Shown: piece after piece, positions 54,780 through 64,000 of the stretch
Layout of the letters: the number at the start of each line of letters is the position of its first letter
Numbering within the stretch: position 1 is the stretch's first letter
Source of the DNA: Ceriagrion tenellum
Lineage: Eukaryota; Arthropoda; Insecta; Odonata; Coenagrionidae
Assembly: GCA_963169105.1 (NCBI GenBank)
Contig: OY720636.1
Coordinates: forward strand, 108,190,539-108,254,538
Direction of reading: 5' to 3'
DNA length: 64,000 nt
The notes under the pieces: model-generated
Seen by the model: only the letters and a program-made list of their open reading frames with translations
The model's database searches: none
What the model was told of the DNA's origin: nothing
Translations under genes and position numbers: made by a program

Positions 54780-55270
54780 AATACCGCACAAGGCCAAAAT
54801 AGGAATATACCAGTCAACAATTCGCCATGTGGACCTGTATGGTGCAGAGACATGGAAATTGAATAAGAAGAAAGAAAGAAAACTTACCGTTTTTTTGAAA
54901 AAATCCTTAATAAGTCTTTGGCCCCATAAATGAAAACGGGATTCGGATAATCAAGCACGACGAGGTAATGAGAGATCTTTACGAGGACCATGGCATAGTA
55001 GCATGCGCTAGAATGAGGAGAATGAGATGGGCGGGCCACGTGATGTGAAGTGAGCAGGAGACACTGCTGAAGAAGGTAGGCCTGGGAAGACCAGGGGAAA
55101 GACGACAACCTGGCAGACTGAGACGAAGATGGTGGCGTCGAGTGACGTCAGATGGCAATCGGTTGGGGGGAAAACAGTGGAAGCGTGAGTGAGGAAGCAG
55201 CAAACAAAGAGATGGGGGTCACTTGTGGGTTATGCGAAAACCCAGCTTGGGTATAGATGGGAGTAAGTAA
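54780..55270 (+). mobile_element. RTE-type LINE 3' end, diverged copy
   Basis: Plus-strand frames read KIGIYQSTIRHVDLYGAETW and NKKKERKLTVF. After a frame change they give VMRDLYEDHGIVACARMRRM, then RWAGHVM, VGLGRPGERRQPG and RWWRRV, the LYG.ETW and RW.GHV motifs of this group. It ends in an AGTAAGTAAGAGTAA tail at about 55262-55276, right at the next element. Stops and frameshifts are present. Confidence 0.75.
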
Positions 55271-55276
55271 GAGTAA

Positions 55277-55706
55277 AGTCTGTGACACAATCAACGTGTA
55301 CGTGTGATGCGAGACGTAAACGGGACAACGGGAGACGGGGAACGCAAGTCAGCGGTCACAATCGACGTTAACGCGGCCCGGAGTAACAATTGACTAACGC
55401 AGGCGCAGCTAAGAGATCAGGTGTAAACAAGTGTGGAAGTAAATAAGTTGTCTTAGCCAAGAGCAATCTTCAACAGTTGGATGAATCTGCCGACAGATGG
55501 CTCCCATTCCCGGATTCTCAGGACTATTCTGATTGGTTTTCCCTGTACGGGACACGGGGAGAGATGAAAGTTGCCCGTCTCTCGCGTACACGTACTCCCC
55601 GTACACGTTGATTGTGTCCGCTCGCTATACTTTCCCGTCAGCCATCTTTTCGCGTATTCCCGTTAACGGCTCACGTTACACGTACACGTTGATTGTGTCC
55701 CAGCCT
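55277..55706. mobile_element. 430-bp non-autonomous TIR element with TAA duplications
   Basis: The left end AGTCTGTGACACAATCAACG and right end (complement of AGGCTGGGACACAATCAACG) form terminal inverted repeats of about 30 bp, flanked by TAA at 55274-55276 and 55707-55709. A 3-bp TAA/TTA duplication fits PIF/Harbinger-type transposons. There is no transposase ORF, so it is a MITE. It lies immediately after the LINE tail. Confidence 0.8.
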
Positions 55707-56262
55707 TAAGATGGGCAGAGCAAAACTTCTTTCATCTCGCGCGCTATTAAAGTCTACCAAAAACGATAAGAGTGAGACAGACACTACTTTAAACATACGA
55801 TTCACTTAAGTACTTTTCCTCTAGCTAATCCTCTTCCATATTCCCTCCCTTTTTAATTCGTGGTACGAGTGTGATAGAAGAAAGAATGATGGATATTACG
55901 TGAAGGGGAAACAAGAGAATAGGTTGTGTGGACGGGAGTATGTGAAATGACGTTTACATCTAATCACCATGTTCTACAAGTTCTTGGATGCATGAGCGTT
56001 GGATAAAGTATAGCTTTGTTTCTTTTATTGTGCGCGAATCAGTTGTAACCCGATATGATATTGATGCCAGTTAATTTGAAATTAAAAAAAAAAATCAGCA
56101 CTATTCGATTGCCCAATATCATTGCTGAAGGTGGAAGGTAACGCCTTTTTAAAAATATTTCCCAATAAGTATATTAATGACATCCTTGTGAAGAAGTGTA
56201 TTCAGTGAAACCCTGGTGAAATTGGCTTAACGGAAACCTGCCTTATTAAAAGCAGCAGGCGG
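55707..56262. other. no gene recognised
   Basis: AT-rich spacer. Confidence 0.5.
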
Positions 56263-56270
56263 TGGTGTGC

Positions 56271-56344
56271 CAGAGTCATCTACATGCCGCCACAACAACA
56301 ATCAAGTACTTGATAATTGTTGTGGCGGCATGTAGATGACTCTG
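56271..56344. mobile_element. 74-bp hairpin MITE with 8-bp target duplication
   Basis: Nearly all 74 bp form one hairpin: CAGAGTCATCTACATGCCGC at the left is exactly complementary to GCGGCATGTAGATGACTCTG at the right. TGGTGTGC stands on both sides (56263-56270 and 56345-56352). CAG.G termini and 8-bp duplications are the signature of hAT transposons. Confidence 0.85.
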
Positions 56345-56364
56345 TGGTGTGCAGCACGGCAGCA

Positions 56365-56409
56365 CAACAATATGTAGTGTACGGCAGAACCGCACACTAC
56401 ATGTTGTTG
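56365..56409. repeat. second hairpin beside the MITE
   Basis: CAACAATATGTAGTGT (56365-56380) pairs with ACACTACATGTTGTTG (56394-56409) with one or two mismatches. It starts 12 bp after the duplicated TGGTGTGC. Confidence 0.7.
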
Positions 56410-57191
56410 TCAATGCCTTTTTCCCCCTCTCATCAAGTTTTCGTAATATATTTTCCGGGCTCATTACCGAAGTCAGATTCGTACCCTTATGTCAACAAAT
56501 GTTAGAGCACATGGCGCAAAGGATGCCTTTTAAAGCATACAATTTTTCCCTCGTTCCCAGTGAATGGAGTAAAAAATATTTCCTGAACTCATCTTCATCT
56601 CTCTCCTCCTATTAAATGAAATAGTGGTACTCTTCGAATTTCCATCTTTTTTTTTAATGGCGTGATTCCATTGCTTCTGACCGCTCTCTTCCAGAGCTAG
56701 AGCTAGTAATAATGACTCTCTTGTACTCTTTTATTCGGGTTCTGGCGGCACCAGTAAAATCACGTTTGCAATACGCAAAGCAAGCTTTATATTAGGTTCG
56801 CTATACCTTACACATAATTGTACGAAATGGCTGTTTTATATTTCTGGGCCAAAGTTTACCTAGTACTCATTACCAATTCTGTCTAAATAAAGTTGCCATG
56901 TAAATTTTAAATGATAGCCAAATTGTTGTTGCAAAAGAGCAGTAATTAGATTTGTACTTGTCTAGAATAAACCCTTTATTTATGATCAATTTACTATCCA
57001 GTTCATTAAATTTCGCAAAATTTGTGCTTGGTTATCTAGTTAATGGTCTAATGTATTTTTCCAGTCTTTTTTGCCTTATGCTGCGAGATTTAAGTTCCTT
57101 TTGTTGTGCATAAAATGCCTAATTATGTTAAATATCAGTACGTATCCGCCTGAGATAAAATACGGTGTTCATAGGATCTAAAATAAGCTCC
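56410..57191. other. no gene recognised
   Basis: AT-rich DNA. Confidence 0.5.
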
Positions 57192-57468
57192 ACAGAATAT
57201 TATCATGACGCCTCACTACATCTCCAGGCCTGACAGAAGCGGTCAAGTAAGAGAGATACACTGCCGAACAGATAGGTACAAATACTCGTTCTTTCTGCGC
57301 ACAATATGCAACCACAATAAAAACTGAGCTCCTCTAAATACATTCTCATAATACACGTCACCATTTCACCTCCCAAAACCTTATCCCGTACATCCTTACA
57401 CGGCTGGTGACCTAACAACCCCCGCCACACGCCCATGCGGTGGCTCGCAGTGTAGTATGTAGATGGTG
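57192..57468 (+). mobile_element. CR1/Jockey-group LINE 3' end, copy G (short)
   Basis: The last 277 bp of the family: GAATATTATCATGACGCC, then the HYISRPDR.. and HCRTDRYKYSFFLRTI blocks, ending GGTGGCTCGCAGTGTAGTATGTAGATGG. Heavily 5'-truncated. Confidence 0.85.
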
Positions 57469-57639
57469 TTACGGTGATGTTATTGTGCGATCCAGCCCGG
57501 GGGTCTCAAGAGTAGAAATATGCGTTTATTGATAACTCTAGTTTACCCAATGAAAATACTCCTTTCTACGTCGCTGAACGATTTTATGTGAAGAGTGAGA
57601 GATAATTACAAGCCTGGCTGTGAAATAATCCGTCCGAGA

Positions 57640-58330
57640 AAATCGACCGATGCACCACCAGGGGCCCTTAAAATGTTTTACATGCTGTCCTCACTACATT
57701 TTCCTCTCGGTATCCTATCGCGGCGGTTTTAATGTTTATCCGCGGCGGGAATGTCATCGGGCGTGCGTCATCGCTCTGCCGTATGGTCCAGCGTCCCCAT
57801 GGCGACGAGTCTTCCCGTTCCCTCCCCGTGTTGTTCAATTATGGTCCAGTCCCGAGCGCGGCGTTATCTCGTGCGCCCCAAACGAGCCGATGTGATACGG
57901 CTCGCATGTTTATCGAAGCTACGGGCGAACGAGTTAATAAAGGTCGGGGTCGTTCCCCGTTACTCTTCAGACTGGAAATGTGGTTTTATAATTAGCATCC
58001 GCGCAGATGTTTTGTCTCCGACACGTCAATTAATGCCTGAAGGGATCCCCGGCGCGAATAATTCGTCCGCTCAAATAATTGAGTCGAAGTTGTGCGCGTT
58101 GATTTGAATTTCTATTCGATTGCTTTTGCACAATTATCCGTTGCGCCGTGCGCCGCGTTGTCTCCGCTTTGTTCATGCGTGACGATAATTGAATCTGTTG
58201 TCATTGTCAGCCGGAAAAACGGTTATGATGCACTATTTCGTTCTGCCTGCCCACCCACCCATCCCCCCTGCCATATTTTACTCTGTGGACTTTTCTCGAG
58301 GGATAATTGATTAGGTCATCCGTTACGCGT
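57640..58330. promoter_or_regulatory. candidate conserved regulatory module
   Basis: CpG-rich, non-repetitive DNA with ATTA/TAAT homeodomain core sites clustered in its second half: about 57988 (ATAATTAG), 58027 (CAATTAATG), 58060 (AATAATTC), 58075 (AATAATTG), 58130 (CAATTATC), 58185 (ATAATTGA) and 58300 (ATAATTGATTAG). Three overlapping plus-strand frames are open (57650-58107), so a coding reading cannot be excluded, but none has a motif. Enhancer function is inferred from composition only. Confidence 0.3.
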
Positions 58331-59769
58331 GAATTTATTTTATCGAAGCCAAACGTAATTGGAATAGTTGCTTGTCTGCACTCTCTTATCCTGATGGCGT
58401 CATTTTCAATACACTTTTGTCACCGGTTCTAAATCTGTGCCAAAAAATGGTGTTGATTGATTGCTAATGGATGTATTAAGCTGCGGGTAGATGTATCGGA
58501 GCCCGTTTCTCTGAAACTTGAGAGAACGTTTTGCGAAGATTGGACGCTGGAGAAACTTGTATTATTGATTTTGTCTTCAAAGTCTTCATAAAATCAAAAG
58601 TGAACTTCTTACAGTTCGTCGACGAAATACCACGTCGTATTGGTCGATTTTTTTGACTGAAAATTAAAATTTATTTGGCAAGGCATTGACGCCAAAAGCA
58701 TGATAAAACCAGAATTATTATTTCCTAGCCACCGTATCTGATTTAACATTTTAAAAAGGAATTAAGGTTTCGACTTTAGAATTATTAAATGCATGAATTT
58801 GAATGGCTTGACATAAACCGCGAGATTAATCCCTCTGTAGTAAAAGTTACTTGTCAGAAGAAGTGCCAAGATTCCCATCTCATCTGCGGGCGAGTTCGTG
58901 CAGTACCTACTCTCTTGTTAGAAGAAGCTATAGCTATAACTTATTCCTCGGCAAATTTGGCAGTGCATCGTCTCGATTTCGTTGGCATCGCCTCTTGGAT
59001 ATTGGGGAAAACAGAATTTTATGACTATTAATATAGGAGATACACGTTTCCTAGTTTTAACGGACCATCAACATCTATAAATCCCTTATTATTTTACGAG
59101 GCTTGATTTTGGTACTCATATTTCCATTCCTGTGTCCAGTAGGTATATGATATACTGTTATCCTAGTCAATAGCATAGCATATTTAGTACTAAATCGATC
59201 TCCAAATTGAATGTATTATCGGAAACTAACTCGGCAAATCAAAAAGTTTTCATTTAACAAGGTGTAACGATCTTTTGGCAAAAAACGCGTGGCGCTAGCA
59301 TGTATGCATTTCAAATTTGATGTGTCAATTTTATTTTAGGCGTACATACCTTCTTTCTATAAGAACCACGGAGGGCCTCATCTTCTGTCGTTGAAGGTCA
59401 AATAAATTAACTTTCTCTCACATGAAGATTGTGAAAGTATGGCTGTAAGTAACCATCGCATTAATGTTACATTCACAGCACTCGCGGTTAAAATAATCTA
59501 GTAATGTGGTACCTGATCTATTGATTTTCTTCCTCATCGTTTTTGAAGGGGATAACGTTCTAGTTTCTTCACCGAGGTGATTATACTTCCTCCTCTTAAC
59601 AAATTTTCCATTCAGCGTCCATTATTATCTTCCAATATATCCGGAATTCTGCGGTTGTTGTAACAACTCCCGTTGCGCTAAATGTAAATTATTATTACTA
59701 CTAACCACATAATTACAAGGTGGCCATTTTCCGGGTGGTAACAGTGAAATAATATAACGCAGACGTTGA
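58331..59769. other. no gene recognised
   Basis: AT-rich; the ORF at 58789-59031 has no motif. Confidence 0.5.
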
Positions 59770-60200
59770 ACCAATCATCAAAAATAAAACATCAAGTCAG
59801 ACATCAATAGAAAAAAAGAAAAAAATTAACAGTGAATCGATCGACATTTATAAATTTTCTGTACCAATTCTTAAGAATATTTATATTGCCATGAAAGGTC
59901 CCAAACATTTCTGCAGAAAGACTATTCCAATCTACAATCGACCTGTTTAGGAATGAACACTTTTTTACATTGGTGCTTTGTGACCGACGTTTCACCTTGT
60001 AATGGTGATCTTTCCTACCAATGTAGTGCGGGTTTTCACCCTTCTGTCGCAGTTTCCCCTCATGCTTTCTCCCCCTCAAGTGTGCGGTACAGCGCACAAA
60101 GTCTATTTATTTTTCTTCTCCGTCCTAGAGAGTCCCTTCCTAGCACTTGCATTATTTTAGTGACACTCTTAGTCCTCTTGGCGGTTTTGGTTGAAAGGAG
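59770..60200 (-). mobile_element. CR1/Jockey-group LINE 3' end (third family)
   Basis: The minus strand reads TAKRTKSVTKIMQVLGRDSL, GRRRKINRLCALYRTLEGE. After one frame change it reads PHYIGRKDHHYKVKRRSQST and CSFLNRSIVDWNSL. This is the C-terminal tail of LINE reverse transcriptases of the R...RLCALYRA / GR.DH..K..R / F.NRTI.DWNSLP type. One frameshift near 60100 and a missing 5' part show it is dead. It differs clearly from copies A to G. Confidence 0.8.
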
Positions 60201-60299
60201 TAAAAATTGAATTCTCTTGCAATCCCAACGCCGGTCTCATTTCTAGTTTCTCTCGTAATACTGTGACGCTGTCTTTCGGTCGCCAATGACGCGTAAATG

Positions 60300-60830
60300 G
60301 TAGCGGAACCATGAGAGTGTAATATGCGGAGCAGGTTTGGGGGAGGGATGGGAGATGGGGAAGATTCTCTAAGCGACATGGAACTGTGCAAAGAGAATGT
60401 ACGATGAGGGTGAAACGTCAAGATTCGGTGAAAATCGTAATGAAGCTCGCTCAAAGAGAGAGAGAGAGAGAGAGAGTGGAGGGAAGTATGGGCCGAGGGG
60501 GCATATCGCCCCGTGGAAGTGTAGAGCGAGGAAGGAGGTATGGTAATAAGGGGAGGAAGGTAACCAAGTGGAAATTAAGTGGAAGTGGAGCGTACGGTTA
60601 CTTGCAGCGAGCGGGCGGGAGTGAGGGGGCGCAGAGAAGTATATGTTGGTTCTGGGGGAATGAGGGTTTTCTCATTGGCGGGGAACCTGGGGAGTGCAAG
60701 GAGCGGTGGTATGTTATTTGTGGACCTTTCTCCATCGTGGAGGACGAGCCGTACCTACAACCAAGCGACCTTCCTCCCCGTCTGAGTGCTGCAGTCTTCC
60801 GCCCCTCCTCTCGCTGAAGTTCCTGCTGCT
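60300..60830. promoter_or_regulatory. GA-rich island
   Basis: A (GA)n run at 60456-60476 within purine-rich plus-strand DNA; overlapping ORFs at 60386-60817 and 60579-60785 are composition-driven. GAGA-factor binding is possible. Confidence 0.3.
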
Positions 60831-61779
60831 CCGTGGCCCATAATTAAAAGGACTTTTGCGAATTAAAAGATGCTTCGCAGAATGCATTACAAGGTAATGG
60901 AGGGCCCGTTCTCATTCTTCCTCTATGAAGAGTCTCGTACCTGCGGCGGAGTGCAGGCCTCGGATTGACCGGCTCTGTATATCAGACTCGCTGTCGCAAT
61001 TTGAAGCTCCAAGCGCAGAGTTCATTGTTAAAACTGTGTCTGTGTGTGTGTCGAGTTAAAAAAATAAAATGAATAGACTTCGGCTCTCGGCCCGGTTGAA
61101 ATGTCAGCGTTCCGCGGCTGTATTTTTCCCCTCGACATTCCGTGCATTCTCCGTCGTATGCCTTATCAACTTATCCGGTGGAGCACGTGACGTTGGGCGC
61201 ATCCAGCTTGTTCGCCAGGAAAGAAAATATCTGGGAAGTCTAATTTTGTATCAAAGTTTTTCTTTTCAAATATGCATTTGACTTTGCCCTTCATTTAAAA
61301 ATTTTCTCGGCGACGTTTCAGATTTTTAAGGGTCGTGGTGACTGAATACCAATACCAGTGGAAATTGTGGTCTCTTACTGTTTCATATTTAGTTTTATTG
61401 CTAACGTCGTCGTTAACTTATCACTCTACCTGTATCCTGTCCTTGCGATGAACTCCAATTTACCGTTTTCTTTAGCTATGATTTGACATCTTATGACCCT
61501 CAGGCAATACATCGCCATCATCTCCCCATCAGTTTCACACTGTACATAATAGTTGAGAGTTTTTCGTGCGCTCAATATGTCGAAAGCAGATTACGAGAAC
61601 CCTGATACGCATAGAATCACTCCAGTACCTACTGTGTGACGAAGTAGAAACACCCCTGGAATAAGTGTTTCTCTAGATAAGGAGAGCCCTTTTGAGGATA
61701 CATGGACCGAAAAGTTATAAGTACTCTAAAATATTTTCGACAAAAATTCCCGTTATTTTTGGAGCAGCCCTCCTATTTA
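60831..61779. other. no gene recognised
   Basis: Moderately CpG-rich at first, then AT-rich; a (TG)n run lies at about 61038-61050. Confidence 0.45.
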
Positions 61780-62300
61780 TTTTATTTATTTATTTATTTA
61801 GAGTAATAAAACCACATAAAGCTATGTCGCCATTTTATAGTGGCCATGTAACAATACACACACTTAAGGACATATACAAGCAAACTTAACAACTGGTTGC
61901 AAGCAGAAATTATGGAAATATATAAAAAAAAAGAAAATGAAAATTGGGGGAATAACTACTTAGGTGAAAGATACAAAAGAGAAAGGCTTATAAAGGATTT
62001 AGATGAAAGTGCAAAAGGATCAATGTGGGAAGGGAGGGAATTCAATAGAGAGGAGAGGCGGAAGAAAAGAGAACGTTTAGTGATCGAAAGTCTAGGAATG
62101 GGAAGCATGTGGAGTAAAGGGTGAGAACGGGTGGGGCGGGATGGAACTTTGAAATTGATAAAAGAGAGCAGTTCAGGGCAGTCGATGGTGGAATTAAAAA
62201 TATTATAAATAAATATTAAGTCTGCTGTGAGTCTAGGAGTGGGGAGATTAGGGGTGGAGAGATAGGATAGAATAGCCTTGGTGGACATATTACGACACTG
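61780..62300 (-). mobile_element. Jockey-group LINE 3' end (fourth family)
   Basis: A 110-codon minus-strand ORF (61956-62288) reads SYLSTPNLPTPRLTADLIF, then IYNIFNSTIDCPELLSFINF and VPSRPTRSHPLL. The DCPELL..I.F.VP.R.TR block is typical of the C-terminus of Jockey-type reverse transcriptases. The frame ends before the usual last domain. A 3' region with an (AAAT)n tail at 61780-61800 follows. 5'-truncated near 62300. The plus ORF at 61897-62124 is its antisense shadow. Confidence 0.8.
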
Positions 62301-63189
62301 TGGTAATCTATTCTTAACTATTTTAGCAAAGAAGTTGCAGACACAGTCAACACAGTCAGTTATGCTAAATTTGTATACTTTTTCTTAACTTTTATGAATA
62401 GCGCTTGTAATATTTGTATAAGAGCGTATTACAAAGATGTATTAGGTAGAAAAAACAAAAGTAATTAGGCAGTTGATTGCAATAAAATCAGCGTCGTTTT
62501 ATTGTCAAAATTTGTTCACAAATTTGCCTCACATTTATCGTTGTATCGGATGTAACTTAAATAATGTCTGCGCATCTTAATGTTTGGGACTCTAGAAGAG
62601 TTATCAAGTATCAAGGGGATTCTCAGATATCAGTTATTGCGACAACCGCGGGCGACGGCAGAGTTATACCGTCCATTTTTTTCGCACTCCTTCCTACGTT
62701 ATAATTGAGCGAATCGTCCAATTAGTGAAGGATTTCCAATGTTCTCACATAATGCCGGGGGATTATTGGAATAGGTCTTCGACCGTATTGATGGAGGAAA
62801 TCGCAATTTTTCCACACGCATTTTATTTCAGTACTCGTTTTGGCAGTGAGACATAACTTTCAATCCGGTAACGATATCGCAACTAAGATCATGTTTGATG
62901 AAAGGACGCCAGCCGCGCGCATGACATCATGAAAAAAAGAGTTGAAACATTTCGGTCCCTCTAATGATGTGAATTTCTGCTTGTTTGGTCCCAACATACA
63001 CATTCGGATCCATCACCCTTGCCGCGGTAACGAACTTAATACGGCTAGGAATACACTGCATCCGTCCGGCCCGTATTTTTATCATTTTGTTGCCAGACTA
63101 TTAGTCCCATTGAACCCTCGTCGCCTGGGTAACGGAAATCATTCGGCTGCGCGCACATCCTTAATGTAGTCACTTAAATTCTTTTTTCG
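62301..63189. other. no gene recognised; low-copy CpG-richer DNA from 62640
   Basis: The stretch 62940-63170 is CpG-rich and non-repetitive. GTCGCCTGGGTAACG near 63120 resembles an RFX X-box with an altered centre. This could be regulatory DNA upstream of a gene starting near the window end. Confidence 0.3.
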
Positions 63190-63976
63190 GAATCCGAAAT
63201 CTTTTTTTTTCTCCTCTCCTCAATTTTTTCTTTTTCTATTTCATTTTCTCGCTCCGCCGATGTGATTATTCCGAGACACTCCCCCTCCCGTAGTTACGCG
63301 ATGCGATGCTTCTTTGTTTCTTCTCCGCACACCTCCCTCCCCCCCACCCAACACTCACACAAACCTGAAGAAGTGTGTGCCGCGGTACATAGTCTCTCGT
63401 TAAGATTCAATTCAAGGGAGATGAACCCGGAGGAGAGAGAGAGACACGTTGATTGAAAAGTGAGGAAGGCTCCTCGTATTATTTTTTTGTGTTTGTGGAA
63501 TCGGGCGTGCCATATCGATCGGCACAATTCGAGTTTCCCGGAGCGCGCGTTCCCGCCCACACCGAACTGGAGGCCCCTCTTCCCCTCCAAACCGCCCCCC
63601 CCGCCCCCCCCCCGCCCCCCGCGCTGTGGAATCCGTGTCAGCGGTATTCAACGAGCGTGCATTCATTAATCACTTCATTTTTCTTTGTTTTGCGGGGGCG
63701 GGCGCGTGGGATATTTATTATTCGCTTTCGTATTTCGTTTGTTTTTTTTTTATAGTTTTTTTGTTTTACGTTCGCGGAGGCGGCGCGGGTTAAGGGCGTC
63801 TTAGGCAACCGCGCAATCCCCGTGGGGCCCCGCCCCCTGCCAAACGAAAGGAAGAAGTGTAACGAACTGCGAGCCTCCGTCAGTCCGGCCGGTCGCGTAC
63901 AGTCGAGTGTTCGGTGGAGACGGATCCGGCGCGGTTGTGGGGTTTTTCACTCGAGTGGAAGACGAGGGCGGAAGTC
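63190..63976 (+). promoter_or_regulatory. CpG-rich promoter-like region
   Basis: CT-rich and GA-rich tracts (GGAGAGAGAGAGAC near 63432), a C/G run near 63594-63620, then CpG-dense DNA from 63770 to the end. TCAGTC at 63880-63885 fits the arthropod initiator consensus (A at 63882 as +1), and further CAGTCGAG-type sequence lies about 20 bp on. This is the pattern expected for a promoter and 5' UTR of a gene running to the right. No TATA box is evident. Confidence 0.35.
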
Positions 63977-64000
63977 ATGGAGTGGGAGATGGGAAGGCGA
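63977..64000 (+). CDS. possible first codons of a gene running off the window
   Basis: ATG at 63977 has G at -3 and G at +4, a good initiation context, and the eight codons to the window end are open (MEWEMGRR). It lies about 95 bp after the initiator-like TCAGTC. Eight codons say nothing about function; the call rests on position and context only. Confidence 0.2.

Noticed and set aside
61897..62124. Lysine/glutamate-rich plus ORF of 75 codons
   Set aside because: The minus strand has the DCPELL block of Jockey-type reverse transcriptase; the plus ORF is its shadow.

Overview
The window looks like intergenic or intronic DNA from an arthropod, most likely an insect with a repeat-rich genome. 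The reasons are the absence of dense bacterial-type ORFs, the many 5'-truncated non-LTR retrotransposon ends, tRNA-derived SINEs, MITE-like inverted-repeat elements, Penelope-type sequences and insect-style CT/GA- and CpG-rich islands. No species call is possible from the sequence alone, and no complete host gene is visible.

Layout. 0-5 kb: low-copy sequence with weak coding-like pieces on the minus strand and a dispersed repeat. 5.7-9.2 kb: a CR1/Jockey-group LINE end (A) between direct repeats, two unrecognised minus-strand ORFs, a second LINE end and three tRNA-derived SINEs, two forming a palindrome. 10-13.7 kb: two CT/CpG islands around an RTE-type LINE remnant split by a short hammerhead-like insertion. 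14-20.4 kb: further LINE ends, a near-perfect palindrome, an eight-copy 112-bp minisatellite, a candidate exon, a duplicated 428-bp block, an inverted repeat, an RTE end with a triplicated tail, and a SINE. 22-27.7 kb: the second copy of the 428-bp block, a MITE, a GC-rich island between 47-bp direct repeats, and a three-unit array of inverted tRNA-like SINEs. 28.8-35.5 kb: LINE ends B, C and D; D is split by a fold-back insertion with a 13-bp target duplication; next come a Penelope-like reverse-transcriptase fragment and a second MITE copy. 36-49 kb: CT/CpG islands, another fold-back repeat, LINE ends E and F (F carries a 132-bp insertion), a candidate 51-nt microexon, an RTE end and a long (TA)n tract. 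49.6-64 kb: weak coding candidates, an RTE end, a 430-bp TIR element with TAA duplications, a 74-bp hairpin with an 8-bp target duplication, LINE ends, a CpG-rich segment packed with ATTA-type sites, and a CpG-rich promoter-like end with a possible start codon at 63977.

Most notable pattern. At least seven loci carry a hammerhead-ribozyme-like core (CUGANGA, a helix, then GAAA), usually in the arms of inverted repeats. One of these flanks a fragment with Penelope-type motifs (VEGLAMGSPL, RYVDD). This suggests several families of Penelope-like elements were active here. In the legible examples there is one extra base between CUGANGA and helix II compared with the canonical hammerhead, so self-cleavage is not assured.

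Most calls are made by eye from local repeats and short protein motifs. Family names are given at the level the motifs allow; host-exon calls are tentative.
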